Numbered from the stretch's first letter, positions 14,747 through 23,356 are shown. The stretch: 37,223 nucleotides of DNA from DASYVD01 sp050693035 (GCA_050693035.1 JBOGWB010000016.1:1-37223); one strand, 5' to 3'. Program-made: numbers and translations. Notes: generated from the sequence alone by a model not told the origin.

Positions 14747-15699
14747 CGATTCACGCTCAGCATGGTCTTGAGCACCGTCGGATCCTGGTTGCCGAGAAGA
14801 GCTCCCGGCGCCTCGGCCAAGGAGACCTCGGTTCGGGGCAACGGCTCGAGGGAGAGATCGCCCGCGGCGACCAAGTCCCGGGCTCGCACATAGTCCACAA
14901 CGGTCGATCCCGTACTGCCCAGGAGAGCGACGTGCCGGTAGTGCACCAAGTTCGCGTCCACGAAGGCGCCACCCGGAGTGCCTGCGAAGGCGTGGACGCG
15001 ACCACCGGGTGCGACACGCTTCAGCGCCCAGACAAGGGCCTCGACACCAGGGGCGGTGACCACGGCCACCTCCGGGGAGGTCCCCAGGTGTCGCTGTGGG
15101 TCGTCCTCGGGCCAAAGAGCCGCATCCGCTCCCAGCTCCAGGGCCATCCGTCGACGCGGCTCCGACCGCTGGACAACAGCCACGACCGCGCCCGCGGCCT
15201 TCAGGGCCCACATACAGAGAACGCCCATGCTCCCTGCCCCCACAACGAGGGCGAGCGTCCCGGGCCGAACCTTCAATAGCTGAATTGCGTGAAGACAGCA
15301 CGCCAGCGGCTCGAGAAAGGGAGCGATCCTCAGATCGACGGTCTCCAGAGAAACGGCATGGGCAGATGGAACGGCGACCCACTCTGCGAAGCACCCGTCC
15401 TGGTCGAGCCCCATCGACCGCCGATCGGCGCATCGGTTCTCGAATCCAGAGCGGCAATCCTCGCAGTGTCCGCAGCCAACGTCGGGGTGTACTCCAACGG
15501 GGGTTCCGTCCTCGAGGTGGCCAGCGGCCTCGTGGCCCGGAATCCGTGGGGCATCCGCCCCCCGCAGCGCCAATCTCCGATCCGTGGCACAGATCGCAGC
15601 AGTCTCCACCCGAACAAGCACGTCGCCGTGCCCGGGCTCGGGCCGTGGCACTTCCGCCAACTCGACGTCCCCCGGACCGCGCACCTGCACCGCTCTCAT
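14743..15699 (-). CDS. Zinc-dependent medium-chain alcohol/polyol dehydrogenase
   Basis: A 318-residue MDR-family dehydrogenase. Catalytic zinc ligands are C37 (AAICATD) and the H56-E57 pair (PGHEAAGH). The structural zinc lobe is complete, with C76, C79, C82 and C90 in GCGHCEDC...NRC. The Rossmann motif is VVGAGSMGVLCMWA. The protein is about 20-30 residues shorter than sorbitol or threonine dehydrogenases. The ATG at 15699 overlaps the stop of the Gfo/Idh/MocA gene. It probably oxidises a sugar alcohol or sugar carried in by the adjacent ABC importer. Confidence 0.9.
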   Translation of the reverse strand: MRAVQVRGPGDVELAEVPRPEPGHGDVLVRVETAAICATDRRLALRGADAPRIPGHEAAGHLEDGTPVGVHPDVGCGHCEDCRSGFENRCADRRSMGLDQDGCFAEWVAVPSAHAVSLETVDLRIAPFLEPLACCLHAIQLLKVRPGTLALVVGAGSMGVLCMWALKAAGAVVAVVQRSEPRRRMALELGADAALWPEDDPQRHLGTSPEVAVVTAPGVEALVWALKRVAPGGRVHAFAGTPGGAFVDANLVHYRHVALLGSTGSTVVDYVRARDLVAAGDLSLEPLPRTEVSLAEAPGALLGNQDPTVLKTMLSVNR

Positions 15700-16724
15700 C
15701 CGCTCCGCAGATCCGCTATTCGCACCGTGGACGCCGACTCGATCGAGCGATTCACCGCGACTGCGGCTTCGAGCGCGCGTAATCCGTCCAGCACGGTTGC
15801 CCTGGGCGCCTCCTCTCCTCTGGCTACACGGACCAGGTGGACGTCCTCGGCCCGGTACGCATCGGCGAACAGATCCCGCCAGCTCGCCACAGGATCGGTG
15901 ACGGCTCCCTCCGCCCGGACGAGGAGGGCGGAGTCGGCCCGCGGGTCACCGACCAGGATCAACCCCTCCGTCCCGTAAATCTCCACCCGAGCGTCGTAGC
16001 CGTAGCCAGCTGGGCACGCTCCGTCGATCTGGGCGAGTCCGCCGCCGCTGAGCTGGAAGACCGCCGCGAGCACGTCCACGAACCCGGGGAAGCGGTGGGC
16101 GATGTCCGGCCGCTTCGCAGCTTGGCCGACAGCGTGAACGGTTTCGATCTCCTTCCCGGAGAACCACCGGACGGAATCGAGGTCGTGGGAGTTCACCTCC
16201 GCGACCAAACCTCCGGAGCGACGGGGATCCCACGCCCATTCAGGAGGCAGTCCCGGTCCCCTCCCGGTGGAGCGGACGAACACCGGATCGCCGATGTCGC
16301 CGGACTGGATCCGTTCCCAGGCCCGGACGAACCGCGTGTCGAAGCGGCGCATGAATCCCATCACCATCGAACTCGGCGAAGCCTCCACGGCCGACCGCAC
16401 CTTCTCCGCTTCCTCCAAGGTCGAAGCCAAAGGCTTCTCGCAGAGGACGTGCTTCCCGGCCTCAAGCGCCGCCAGGACGATCTCGGCGTGTGTGAAGGTG
16501 GGTGACGCTACGATCACCGCATCGACGTCCTCATCAGTAGCTGCCACCAATGGATCGTCGAACGTCAACTCACAGCCCAACTCCGCGGCCGCCCGCTCTC
16601 GAGCCTCACGATCGGGATCCGCAACCGACATCAGCTTCGCGCCGTGAATCTTCGACGCGAAACTCCTGCCGTGGACCATGCCAGCCCGCCCAGCTCCCAC
16701 GAGAAGGACACGAAGATCGCTCAT
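15696..16724 (-). CDS. Gfo/Idh/MocA-family oxidoreductase
   Basis: A 342-residue NAD(P)-dependent sugar/inositol dehydrogenase-type enzyme. The N-terminal Rossmann motif is VLLVGAGRAGMVHG. The conserved CEKPLA (about residue 95) carries the catalytic Lys, and the C-terminal alpha/beta domain has GGLVAEVNSHDLDSVRWFSG with the His/Asp pair. The ATG at 16724 overlaps the permease stop (ATGA). Family members oxidise inositols, hexoses, 1,5-anhydro sugars or UDP-sugars. Within this ABC-importer operon it is probably the first or second oxidation step. Confidence 0.9.
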   Translation of the reverse strand: MSDLRVLLVGAGRAGMVHGRSFASKIHGAKLMSVADPDREARERAAAELGCELTFDDPLVAATDEDVDAVIVASPTFTHAEIVLAALEAGKHVLCEKPLASTLEEAEKVRSAVEASPSSMVMGFMRRFDTRFVRAWERIQSGDIGDPVFVRSTGRGPGLPPEWAWDPRRSGGLVAEVNSHDLDSVRWFSGKEIETVHAVGQAAKRPDIAHRFPGFVDVLAAVFQLSGGGLAQIDGACPAGYGYDARVEIYGTEGLILVGDPRADSALLVRAEGAVTDPVASWRDLFADAYRAEDVHLVRVARGEEAPRATVLDGLRALEAAVAVNRSIESASTVRIADLRSG

Positions 16725-17761
16725 GTCGAGCGTCGCTGGGCGACACGACGTCTCCACTGGTCGAGTGCCACCACCGCAACGATGATCAGACCGTTCACGA
16801 CCCGCTGCCAGAACTCCGCCACACCGAGGATGTTGAGACCGTTGGCCAGCACCCCGATGATGAGGATCCCAATCATCGACCCGCCCACTCCGCCCTCGCC
16901 CCCGAAAAGGTTGGTTCCCCCCACAACAACAGCAGCGATGGACTGAAGCTCCATACCATCGCCCATGAGAGCATTGGCGCTGGCGAGGCGACCCGCCAAC
17001 ATGAACCCTGCGACCGCGGCCATGAGGCCGGAGATCACATAGATCCACCACTTCGAGCGTTCGATCCTGATGCCCGAGACGCGGGCGGCCTCCCGGTTAC
17101 CGCCGATCGCGTAGGCGGCGCGCCCGAGCCTCGTCCGATTGAGGATGAACCATCCGACGAGCGCGCAGAGGATGGCGACTACCACGATGAGCGGGATCCC
17201 CGCCACCGACTCCGCTCCCAGCGTCGAGAGGGACACGGGAACCCGGCGGCCTTCCACGGCGCGCGCGTAGTCAGGCACTGGTAGTCCGTCCGTCACCAGG
17301 AGGGCAGCGCCCCGCACGGCCGCGAGCGTCCCCAGGGTGGCGATGAAATCAGGAACCCGCCATTTCGCGATGACGAACCCATTGAACGCTCCGACTCCAA
17401 ACCCAGAGGCCAGCCCCAGCAGCAGCGCCAGGGGCTCCGGCCACCCCCAATGCGCGTAGGCCACTCCCATGAGGCTTCCAGCCAACGCGGCCGAGGAGGC
17501 CACGGAGAGATCGATCCCGGCTGACACGATCACGAGCGTTTGACCCACGGCCAGGATCGCGGGGACGGCGTACTGGCGCAATATGTTCAGGGTGTTGTTC
17601 ACGGTGAGGAAGTCTGGAGTCGCCACGAAAAAGCCCAGTACCAGGAGGAGCAGGATGGCGATGGCCCCGCCGCGACCCCCCGCAGCGGTCGCTATCCGAA
17701 CAGCGAGCGATCTGGCCCCGTTCAGGACCCGGGCGGCCCTCTCGCTGGCAGCCTCAGCCAC
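16721..17761 (-). CDS. Ribose-type sugar ABC transporter permease
   Basis: A 346-residue inner-membrane permease of the RbsC/XylH class with eight or more hydrophobic segments. Family landmarks are VGQTLVIVSAGIDLSVASSA, the VPDFIATLGT loop, and the cytoplasmic coupling segment GGNREAARVSGIRIERSKWW that contacts the ATPase. The GTG at 17761 lies 8 bases into the end of the ATPase gene and follows GGAGG. A longer upstream open frame through that gene is rejected because no signal or helix precedes. It partners with the double ATPase and the binding lipoprotein upstream. Confidence 0.9.
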   Translation of the reverse strand: MAEAASERAARVLNGARSLAVRIATAAGGRGGAIAILLLLVLGFFVATPDFLTVNNTLNILRQYAVPAILAVGQTLVIVSAGIDLSVASSAALAGSLMGVAYAHWGWPEPLALLLGLASGFGVGAFNGFVIAKWRVPDFIATLGTLAAVRGAALLVTDGLPVPDYARAVEGRRVPVSLSTLGAESVAGIPLIVVVAILCALVGWFILNRTRLGRAAYAIGGNREAARVSGIRIERSKWWIYVISGLMAAVAGFMLAGRLASANALMGDGMELQSIAAVVVGGTNLFGGEGGVGGSMIGILIIGVLANGLNILGVAEFWQRVVNGLIIVAVVALDQWRRRVAQRRST

Positions 17762-19241
17762 GGGCGCCTCCTGCTGCTGCCATGATCTGCTCCTCCGGGG
17801 CGTCGGGTGGGGCGGCTCCGACGATACGTCCGTTCGACATGATGAGAATGCGGTCGCCCAGAGCCCGCGCCTCACGGATCTCCGACGTGAAGTAGAGGAC
17901 GGCCACCCCTTCCTCGGCCAGGCGACGAACCAGCCGATACACCTCCTCCTTCGCCCCCACATCGATGCCCCTCGTGGGATCGTCCAGGATGAGGATCCGC
18001 GCCTCCGAGCACAGCCACCGAGCCAGGACGAGTTTCTGTTGGTTCCCGCCCGAAAGGGTCTCGGCCATCCGGTCGAGGGCGGCGCGAATGGCCAGGTCGT
18101 CCACGAAGCGCTTCGCCACCCGCTTCTCCGCGTCGAAGTCCAGAAGAGGGCCGTGCGAGACGCGATCGAGAGAAGCCAGGGTGACGTTGGCGGCCACGGT
18201 CATCCTAGGCACGATGCCGACCGACCGGTCCTCACCCAAGTACCCGATCCCAGCGTTGATGGCCTCGGAGGGTGACTGGACGTGCAGAGGACGTCCATTC
18301 ACCTCAAGCCTCCCTTCGGTGGCCGGTTCCATCCCAAAGAGCGTTCTCGCGAAACGGGTCCGCCCCGAACCCCGTAGCCCGAATATCCCGACGACCTCCC
18401 CCGCGCGCAGCTCGAGGTCAATGGAACGCAGCCGAGGCGGCCTGGCCAGCCCTTCGGCCCGGAGGACCACCTCTTCCCGTGGGCCGCGCACCCTTGCGGC
18501 CCGTACCGGCACGGTGTCGACCTCCCGGCCGACCATCATCCGCGCCAGCTCCGCCTCATCGACCTCGGCAGCCGACACCATGTCGATGAGCCGCCCGTCC
18601 CGCAGGACAGTGATCCGGTCGGCGATCGCCAAGACCTCTGGTAGGCGATGCGAGACGTACACGACACCGACGCCGCGGGACCGCAGTTGCCTGATGATGT
18701 CGAACAGTCGGCCTGCCTCTCGATCCGAGAGGGCGGAAGTGGGTTCGTCGAGGAGGAGGACCTTCACCTTGATCGAGAGTGCCTTGGCGATCTCGACGAG
18801 TTGGCGTTCCGCCATCCCGAGCTCTCGCACCGGCTGGCGCGATTCCCGGTCCAGTCCGACCTGTTCGAGGTGGGTCCTCGCCTCCGCGAAGAGCGCTTCC
18901 CAGTCGACCATCCCCCACCGCGTCTTCGGCCACCGCCCCAGGAGCACGTTCTCCGCAATGGATAGAGCAGGAACCAAGCTGAGGTCCTGGTAGACCATGG
19001 CGATCCCTGCCGACCGGGCGGCCTCCGGCGAACCGAAGGGGACCTCGCTTCCCTCGACGTTCATCCGACCCGCGTCGGGGGTCACCGAGCCGGCGACGAT
19101 CTTCATGAGGGTTGACTTCCCAGCCCCGTTCTCGCCTAGGACAGCGTGAACCTCGCCCCGCTCTACTCTGAGATCCACCGAGTCGAGCGCGCGCGCTCCC
19201 GGGTAGGACTTCGAGGCCCGCTCCAGCTCAAGCAGGGGCAT
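17754..19241 (-). CDS. Sugar ABC transporter ATP-binding protein (RbsA-type, two domains)
   Basis: A 495-residue protein with two fused ABC domains. Domain 1 has Walker A GENGAGKST (36-44), the signature LGMAERQLVEIAKAL and Walker B LLLDEPTSALS. Domain 2 has a degenerate Walker A (GLRGSGRTRFA), as usual in RbsA/MglA proteins, with an intact LSGGNQQKLVLARWL signature and ILDDPTRGIDVG. It powers uptake of a monosaccharide or polyol. The start ATG at 19241 is 3 bases after the binding-protein stop, and its end overlaps the permease gene by 8 bases. Confidence 0.93.
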   Translation of the reverse strand: MPLLELERASKSYPGARALDSVDLRVERGEVHAVLGENGAGKSTLMKIVAGSVTPDAGRMNVEGSEVPFGSPEAARSAGIAMVYQDLSLVPALSIAENVLLGRWPKTRWGMVDWEALFAEARTHLEQVGLDRESRQPVRELGMAERQLVEIAKALSIKVKVLLLDEPTSALSDREAGRLFDIIRQLRSRGVGVVYVSHRLPEVLAIADRITVLRDGRLIDMVSAAEVDEAELARMMVGREVDTVPVRAARVRGPREEVVLRAEGLARPPRLRSIDLELRAGEVVGIFGLRGSGRTRFARTLFGMEPATEGRLEVNGRPLHVQSPSEAINAGIGYLGEDRSVGIVPRMTVAANVTLASLDRVSHGPLLDFDAEKRVAKRFVDDLAIRAALDRMAETLSGGNQQKLVLARWLCSEARILILDDPTRGIDVGAKEEVYRLVRRLAEEGVAVLYFTSEIREARALGDRILIMSNGRIVGAAPPDAPEEQIMAAAGGARG

Positions 19242-19244
19242 CCG

Positions 19245-20411
19245 TCACTGGCAGTCCGCCTTGATCCCCTCCCAGTCGATCTCAGGCAGCGCGATGTCCG
19301 GGTAGAAAAGATCGGCGTTGTCCTGGTACACGGTCCTCGGCAGGATGTCCTGGAACTGCTCCACCTGGATACCGCATGCGAGGCGCACCGCCGTCTCCGT
19401 CCCGAACCAACCCCACTCGGCGAAGCCGTGGTGGGTCTCCGCGATGATCTTGCCCTCCTTGATACGTGCCACGGACTCGGGGGTCACGTCGTTGGTGAAC
19501 ACCGCGATCTTACCGTCCACCGGCGGCTCCTCCCCGGCTGTGGCCAGGGTCCCGCGGCGCTCCAGCGTGAGCATGGCGCCGAGACCCATCTCGTTCGAAG
19601 CCGCCCAGACAAACTGCATCTCCGTCCCGGGCTTGTACCGTGACATGAATGTCTCGGTGGCCTCGATGCCCTTCTCGCGGTTCCAGTCCGCGGCGATGGG
19701 CTCACCGAGGACCTCGATACCCGCGTACTCGTCCGCCACCTCGTGGAAACCGTCCAGCCGCTCCTGGGAGAAGAACGTACCGGCGATACCCTCGATGATC
19801 ACCCCCGAAGCCTCGATCTGGCCGGGGTCGGCGTTCTCGTAGACGCCCTGCCACCACTCCAGGTCGAGGTACTGGTCCTCCGGCACGTCCACCTCATCGC
19901 CGGTGCCCAAGACTCCCGGGCCGCCAAAGTAGTCGAGGACCGAGTACGCCGATACCGAAGCCGCCTCGGAGTTGTCGAATCCAATGTACGCGGCGACCTC
20001 GATCCCTTCCTGCTCCTCGAGGAGGTTCACGAGGATGACTGGGATGCCGGCCTCGTTGGCCTGGCGAACCGCGGGCTTGATCGCCTCTGTATCTACCGGA
20101 GAGATGGCGATGACGTCTACCCTCCGGGACACGTAATCCTCGATGATGGCCACCTGGTCCGCGAAGGCCACGTGTGTCGCCGGCGAACGGCTGATCACCC
20201 TGACGTTCAAGCCATTCTGGTTGGCGTCGGCCGCCGCCGCCTCGAAGAAATCCGTTGCCGTCTGGAACACCCCGGTGATGTCCGGGGGCGTCCACCCGAT
20301 GACGACCTCCTGCTCGAACCGAGCACCTTCCTGGTCCTCGTCGCCCCGTCCGCACGCCGCAGCGACGAGCACGAACACCGCCACGAGGGCCGCGTAACCG
20401 CGTATGCGCAT
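19245..20411 (-). CDS. Sugar-binding lipoprotein of the ABC importer
   Basis: A 388-residue periplasmic-binding-protein type 1 (Peripla_BP_4-like) lipoprotein. The signal MRIRGYAALVAVFVLVAAAC ends in a lipobox, so the protein is tethered outside the membrane. The first domain shows VIGWTPPDITGVFQTATDFF and VDVIAISPVDTEAIKPAVRQ, typical of ribose/xylose/autoinducer-2-type receptors. The many Trp and acidic residues in the second domain suggest a polar sugar ligand. The ATG at 20411 follows GGAGGGGGGAGG. The gene lies between the SDR and the ATPase in the operon. Confidence 0.92.
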   Translation of the reverse strand: MRIRGYAALVAVFVLVAAACGRGDEDQEGARFEQEVVIGWTPPDITGVFQTATDFFEAAAADANQNGLNVRVISRSPATHVAFADQVAIIEDYVSRRVDVIAISPVDTEAIKPAVRQANEAGIPVILVNLLEEQEGIEVAAYIGFDNSEAASVSAYSVLDYFGGPGVLGTGDEVDVPEDQYLDLEWWQGVYENADPGQIEASGVIIEGIAGTFFSQERLDGFHEVADEYAGIEVLGEPIAADWNREKGIEATETFMSRYKPGTEMQFVWAASNEMGLGAMLTLERRGTLATAGEEPPVDGKIAVFTNDVTPESVARIKEGKIIAETHHGFAEWGWFGTETAVRLACGIQVEQFQDILPRTVYQDNADLFYPDIALPEIDWEGIKADCQ

Positions 20412-20429
20412 CTTGCCTCCCCCCTCCTC

Positions 20430-21185
20430 TCAGACGGCGGTGTAACCGCCGTCGATGACGATCTCGGACCCCGTCATGTATCCAGCCGCGTCGCTGGCGG
20501 CGAACACGATGGCGGCAGCGATCTCCTCGGGCCTTCCGAGCCGGTTGGCCGGCCGGCTCGACGCCAGCCATCGCTCGTGCGCCTCGGGATCCGGAGCGGA
20601 CTGGATGGCCCGCTCCACGAGCGGGGTCTTGGTCGTCCCCGGGCACACGGAGACCGCCCTGATGCCGTCCTTGGCGTGATCGGCCGCGATCGACTTGGTG
20701 AGCATCAACAGCCCGGCCTTGGAGATGTTGTAGGCCACCTGGTCAGGCACGGCGACCAGCCCGGCCTCGCTGGAGACATTTACGATCACGCCGCCGCCTG
20801 ACTTTCGCATCGCCGGGACGGCCGCCCTGGCCAGGAGGACCGCGCCCCTGAGATTGGTGTCCATGAGCCGGTCGTAGTCCTTCGGATCGGTCTCCTCCAC
20901 CGAGGCCAAGAAGTGGACTCCGGCGCAATAGACCGCCAGGCCGAGGTGACCGGTAGCTTCAATCGCATGACCGACAAGCCGCTCGGCGGTCTCGTCTTGG
21001 GTAAGGTCCCCAGCCATGAACTCACCGCCCGACCGCCCGGCCAGCTCGACACCGACCTCCTCTCCCCGGCTCTCGTCGGTGCCGCCAGCCAGCACCCACC
21101 AGCCTGCGTCGCCGAGGGCGAGGGCCGCGGCCCGGCCGATCCCGCTGGTTGCCCCGGTGACGATGGCGGCCTTCTGCGGTTTCAT
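20430..21185 (-). CDS. Short-chain dehydrogenase/reductase
   Basis: A 251-residue classical SDR. The cofactor motif is TGATSGIG (10-17), followed by CAG in place of NAG. The catalytic Ser is in NVSSEAG (138-139), with Y152 and K156 in AYNISK, and the C-terminal signature is GYMTGSEIVIDGGYTAV. The ATG at 21185 overlaps the GntR stop (ATGA). It is the first enzyme gene after the regulator and likely oxidises the imported sugar or an intermediate. NAD versus NADP preference is unclear. Confidence 0.9.
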   Translation of the reverse strand: MKPQKAAIVTGATSGIGRAAALALGDAGWWVLAGGTDESRGEEVGVELAGRSGGEFMAGDLTQDETAERLVGHAIEATGHLGLAVYCAGVHFLASVEETDPKDYDRLMDTNLRGAVLLARAAVPAMRKSGGGVIVNVSSEAGLVAVPDQVAYNISKAGLLMLTKSIAADHAKDGIRAVSVCPGTTKTPLVERAIQSAPDPEAHERWLASSRPANRLGRPEEIAAAIVFAASDAAGYMTGSEIVIDGGYTAV

Positions 21186-21991
21186 CGCGCCTCGATCCTC
21201 AACGTCCGTGCATCGAATCCCGCTCGGCTGGCCACGGCCCGCGTGACCACCTGAACCTCGATCCTGGTACGGTCCGCCCGATGCCATGCTCGGTAACACT
21301 CGAACGGGAGGCGCTCGCGGTCCCAGGACACTGACTCGACGAGCAAGAGAGGCGCCCCCGCCTCCACCTCGAGGAGCCGCGCCAGATCCTCCTGGGCGGT
21401 CACGGCTTCCACCACTCGGCGCCCGCCGAAGACCTCTAGGCCCTCCCGATCCTCGAGAGTTCGGTACAGGGATCCTGTCGCCAGATCCGCCTCGATGACG
21501 GCATCGGTCAGACGAGCCGGAAGGTGATTGACGACGTACATCACGAGCCGGCCGTCCACCCATCGGAGACGCTCGATGCTCATGCCCTCGCTCCCAGACG
21601 GCAGCTCGAGCGCGTCGCACGCCCAACTCGGCAGGACCTCCTGGCCCCTCCGGAGGAGCTTCGAGATCACGGTGTGCCCTGCGCGCACCGCCTCCTCGAA
21701 GAAGCCCCCAGAAGACTGTAGAAGCCACGAGGTCGAATGGGGATCCGCCACGAAGGTACCGCGGCCCTTGTCTCGTCGGATCATCGCCTCGGCCTCCAGC
21801 TCGGCCAGGGCTTGGCGCACGGTCGTGCGAGAGACCTCGAAGTGCTCGCAGATGGCCGGCTCCGACGGGAGCCTTTCCCCAGGGGTCCACCGTCCGGTAA
21901 GGATCTCCTCGGCCAGGGTCTTCTTCAGCTGGAAGTAGAAGGGGACGGGCGAGGTCCTGGCGATGCGAGATGTCGGCAGCCTGACGGCCAC
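21182..21991 (-). CDS. GntR-family (HutC-type, UTRA) transcription regulator
   Basis: A 269-residue regulator. The N-terminal winged helix-turn-helix (about 15-80) has FYFQLKKTLAEEILTGRW, LPSEPAICEHFEVSRTTVRQ and a wing GRGTFVA. A UTRA-type ligand domain (about 95-260) follows, where a sugar phosphate or related effector normally binds. The GTG at 21991 follows a G-rich stretch. A perfect 18-bp palindrome 24 bases upstream is the obvious operator. It is the first gene of the ten-gene coupled sugar operon and probably represses it until the effector appears. Confidence 0.9.
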   Translation of the reverse strand: MAVRLPTSRIARTSPVPFYFQLKKTLAEEILTGRWTPGERLPSEPAICEHFEVSRTTVRQALAELEAEAMIRRDKGRGTFVADPHSTSWLLQSSGGFFEEAVRAGHTVISKLLRRGQEVLPSWACDALELPSGSEGMSIERLRWVDGRLVMYVVNHLPARLTDAVIEADLATGSLYRTLEDREGLEVFGGRRVVEAVTAQEDLARLLEVEAGAPLLLVESVSWDRERLPFECYRAWHRADRTRIEVQVVTRAVASRAGFDARTLRIEAR

Positions 21992-22014
21992 GTCTTGCCC
22001 CCGAACCCCGGATA

Positions 22015-22032
22015 ATCCTGTCCGGACAGGAT
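22015..22032. promoter_or_regulatory. Perfect 18-bp palindrome, probable GntR operator
   Basis: ATCCTGTCCGGACAGGAT equals its own reverse complement. It lies between the regulator start (21991) and the end of the shikimate-dehydrogenase-like gene (22060), where the operon promoter must be. A related inverted pair occurs at 23022-23043. Confidence 0.75.
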
Positions 22033-22059
22033 GACCTTATGGTTGACCAGGCCTCAGTG

Positions 22060-23028
22060 TCAAGGTGGCGGGCTCGGCCTCAGAGGCTCGGCGGCGCGAG
22101 CCATCCGCTCGAAGAGAGACGGCGTGAGGTCCAGTGCGTAGACCTCGGCGATGACCTCCGTCCATCCGTGGAGGAAGTACCGCCACCCGTCGTGTATGCG
22201 GAGGCCGAGCTCGTCGGCCCTCTGGCGGGCGAGACGAAGGAAGGCAAGCTCACCGCGGTAGTTGAGGTCCCATACCACGGCCCGAGGAGGGAAGTTCGCC
22301 GTATCGGACACCGGCGAGCCGGGAAGGTCCTTCCCCATGCCGGTGGCATTCACCACCACAGACTCGGGGCGAAGCTCGGTGAGCAGCGCTTCGGTCTCCT
22401 CCGGCCCGCTCACGAGGACGAGCTGCACCGCCGGTGCTTCGAGCTTCTGGCAGATCGCCGCGAGGGATTCGATCCGGGCGGGCTCGACATCGGTGACCAC
22501 GATGCGTGCCGGACCGTGTTTGCCGGTGAGCAACCGAACCGTGATAGCAGTGCCCGCCCCGCCCGCCCCCATGCAGAGTACGTCCGCCTGGCGATCACGC
22601 CAGTAGTCGATGCCCAGCATGTGGTCCATGGCTCGCCCGGCCGTGATCGGGTCCTTGGCGTGGCCCACGAGCACGCCGTCACCCTTGGAGATGCAGGAGA
22701 TCTCCCTACAGAGACGGGCGTATCGATCGAGGCTGCCGAAGAGGGACCCGGCATGCTCGTACACGGCGACTTTGTGAGTGGTGACCAGCGCACCCACGAT
22801 TCCCGGGTCGTCACCGATCTCGCCGACCGTTCTCACGTATGCATCGGGCTCTGCCCCGAGGGGGATGTCCCGTCCCTCGATACTCGCATCCAGGCTCAGG
22901 ATCTGAGCCCACCGAGGAAAGAGCTCCATGATGCTCGACCCGGAGGTGCTGACCCCGATGAACAGGAGTTGCCCCCGATCGGAGTGAGCCTTGGCAGCGC
23001 GGGGCCCAGGCGAATGGACACCTGTCAT
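22060..23028 (-). CDS. Shikimate/quinate-dehydrogenase-like oxidoreductase
   Basis: A 322-residue protein of the shikimate dehydrogenase superfamily. The substrate-domain start FIGVSTSGSSIMELFPRW corresponds to the family's 'G-P-x-x-H-S-x-S-P-x-M' region but is divergent. ALVTTHKVAVYEHA retains the catalytic Lys (normally VTxPxK), the NAD(P) motif is CMGAGGAGTAITVR, and NATGMGKDLPGSP matches the family's NATP/NATxxG stretch. It is about 40 residues longer than AroE. The divergent substrate loop and the position at the head of a sugar locus argue against a role in aromatic synthesis. The ATG at 23028 lacks a nearby Shine-Dalgarno and lies inside an inverted repeat. Confidence 0.8.
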   Translation of the reverse strand: MTGVHSPGPRAAKAHSDRGQLLFIGVSTSGSSIMELFPRWAQILSLDASIEGRDIPLGAEPDAYVRTVGEIGDDPGIVGALVTTHKVAVYEHAGSLFGSLDRYARLCREISCISKGDGVLVGHAKDPITAGRAMDHMLGIDYWRDRQADVLCMGAGGAGTAITVRLLTGKHGPARIVVTDVEPARIESLAAICQKLEAPAVQLVLVSGPEETEALLTELRPESVVVNATGMGKDLPGSPVSDTANFPPRAVVWDLNYRGELAFLRLARQRADELGLRIHDGWRYFLHGWTEVIAEVYALDLTPSLFERMARAAEPLRPSPPP

Positions 23029-23043
23029 GACATCTGGACAGAT
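23022..23043. promoter_or_regulatory. Inverted repeat over the start of the shikimate-dehydrogenase-like gene
   Basis: CTGTC (23022-23026) and GACAG (23037-23041) are inverted half-sites of the kind that make up the 18-bp palindrome at 22015. The right half is within ATCTGGACAGAT, itself symmetric apart from its centre. The start codon lies inside TGTCATGACA. It may be a second target of the GntR regulator. Confidence 0.45.
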
Positions 23044-23356
23044 ACCTCCGTCGCGCGGCGTCGGTCAAGGTGGGCCGGTACGGTTCCTCGGTCTCGCCGG
23101 AGAATGTTGCGGAAACAGGTGTCTGACCCGTGGGAGGGTCCTTAACCCCACCTAAGATATTGGGCGGCCCGATACAGCGTAGCCAAAACGAACCCGCCAC
23201 GAGATCGCTCGGCAACGATCCCAATCCGATTTCCGAACCGTCACAGGTCGGGCGCGAGGTCCGGCCCCTTCGGGCGCGCTGCTGCCTATTCTCCGCCAAA
23301 ATCCCTCTTGACCCGGAGGTCAGCGTCCCAAAGGCTTGCCTCCGGGGGGAAACAGA
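23029..23356. other. 328-bp intergenic region before yidD
   Basis: Contains repeat copy 1 (23095-23124). A TTGACC box at 23308-23313, 17 bases from a poor AAGGCT, could be a weak promoter for yidD. Nothing else is recognised. Confidence 0.4.
23095..23124 (+). repeat. Interspersed ~30-bp direct repeat, copy 1
   Basis: The core GGAGAATGTTGCGGAAACAG followed by GTGTCT is related to copies at 25562-25594 and 28002-28034, all in the same orientation. This copy is the most diverged. Confidence 0.65.
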
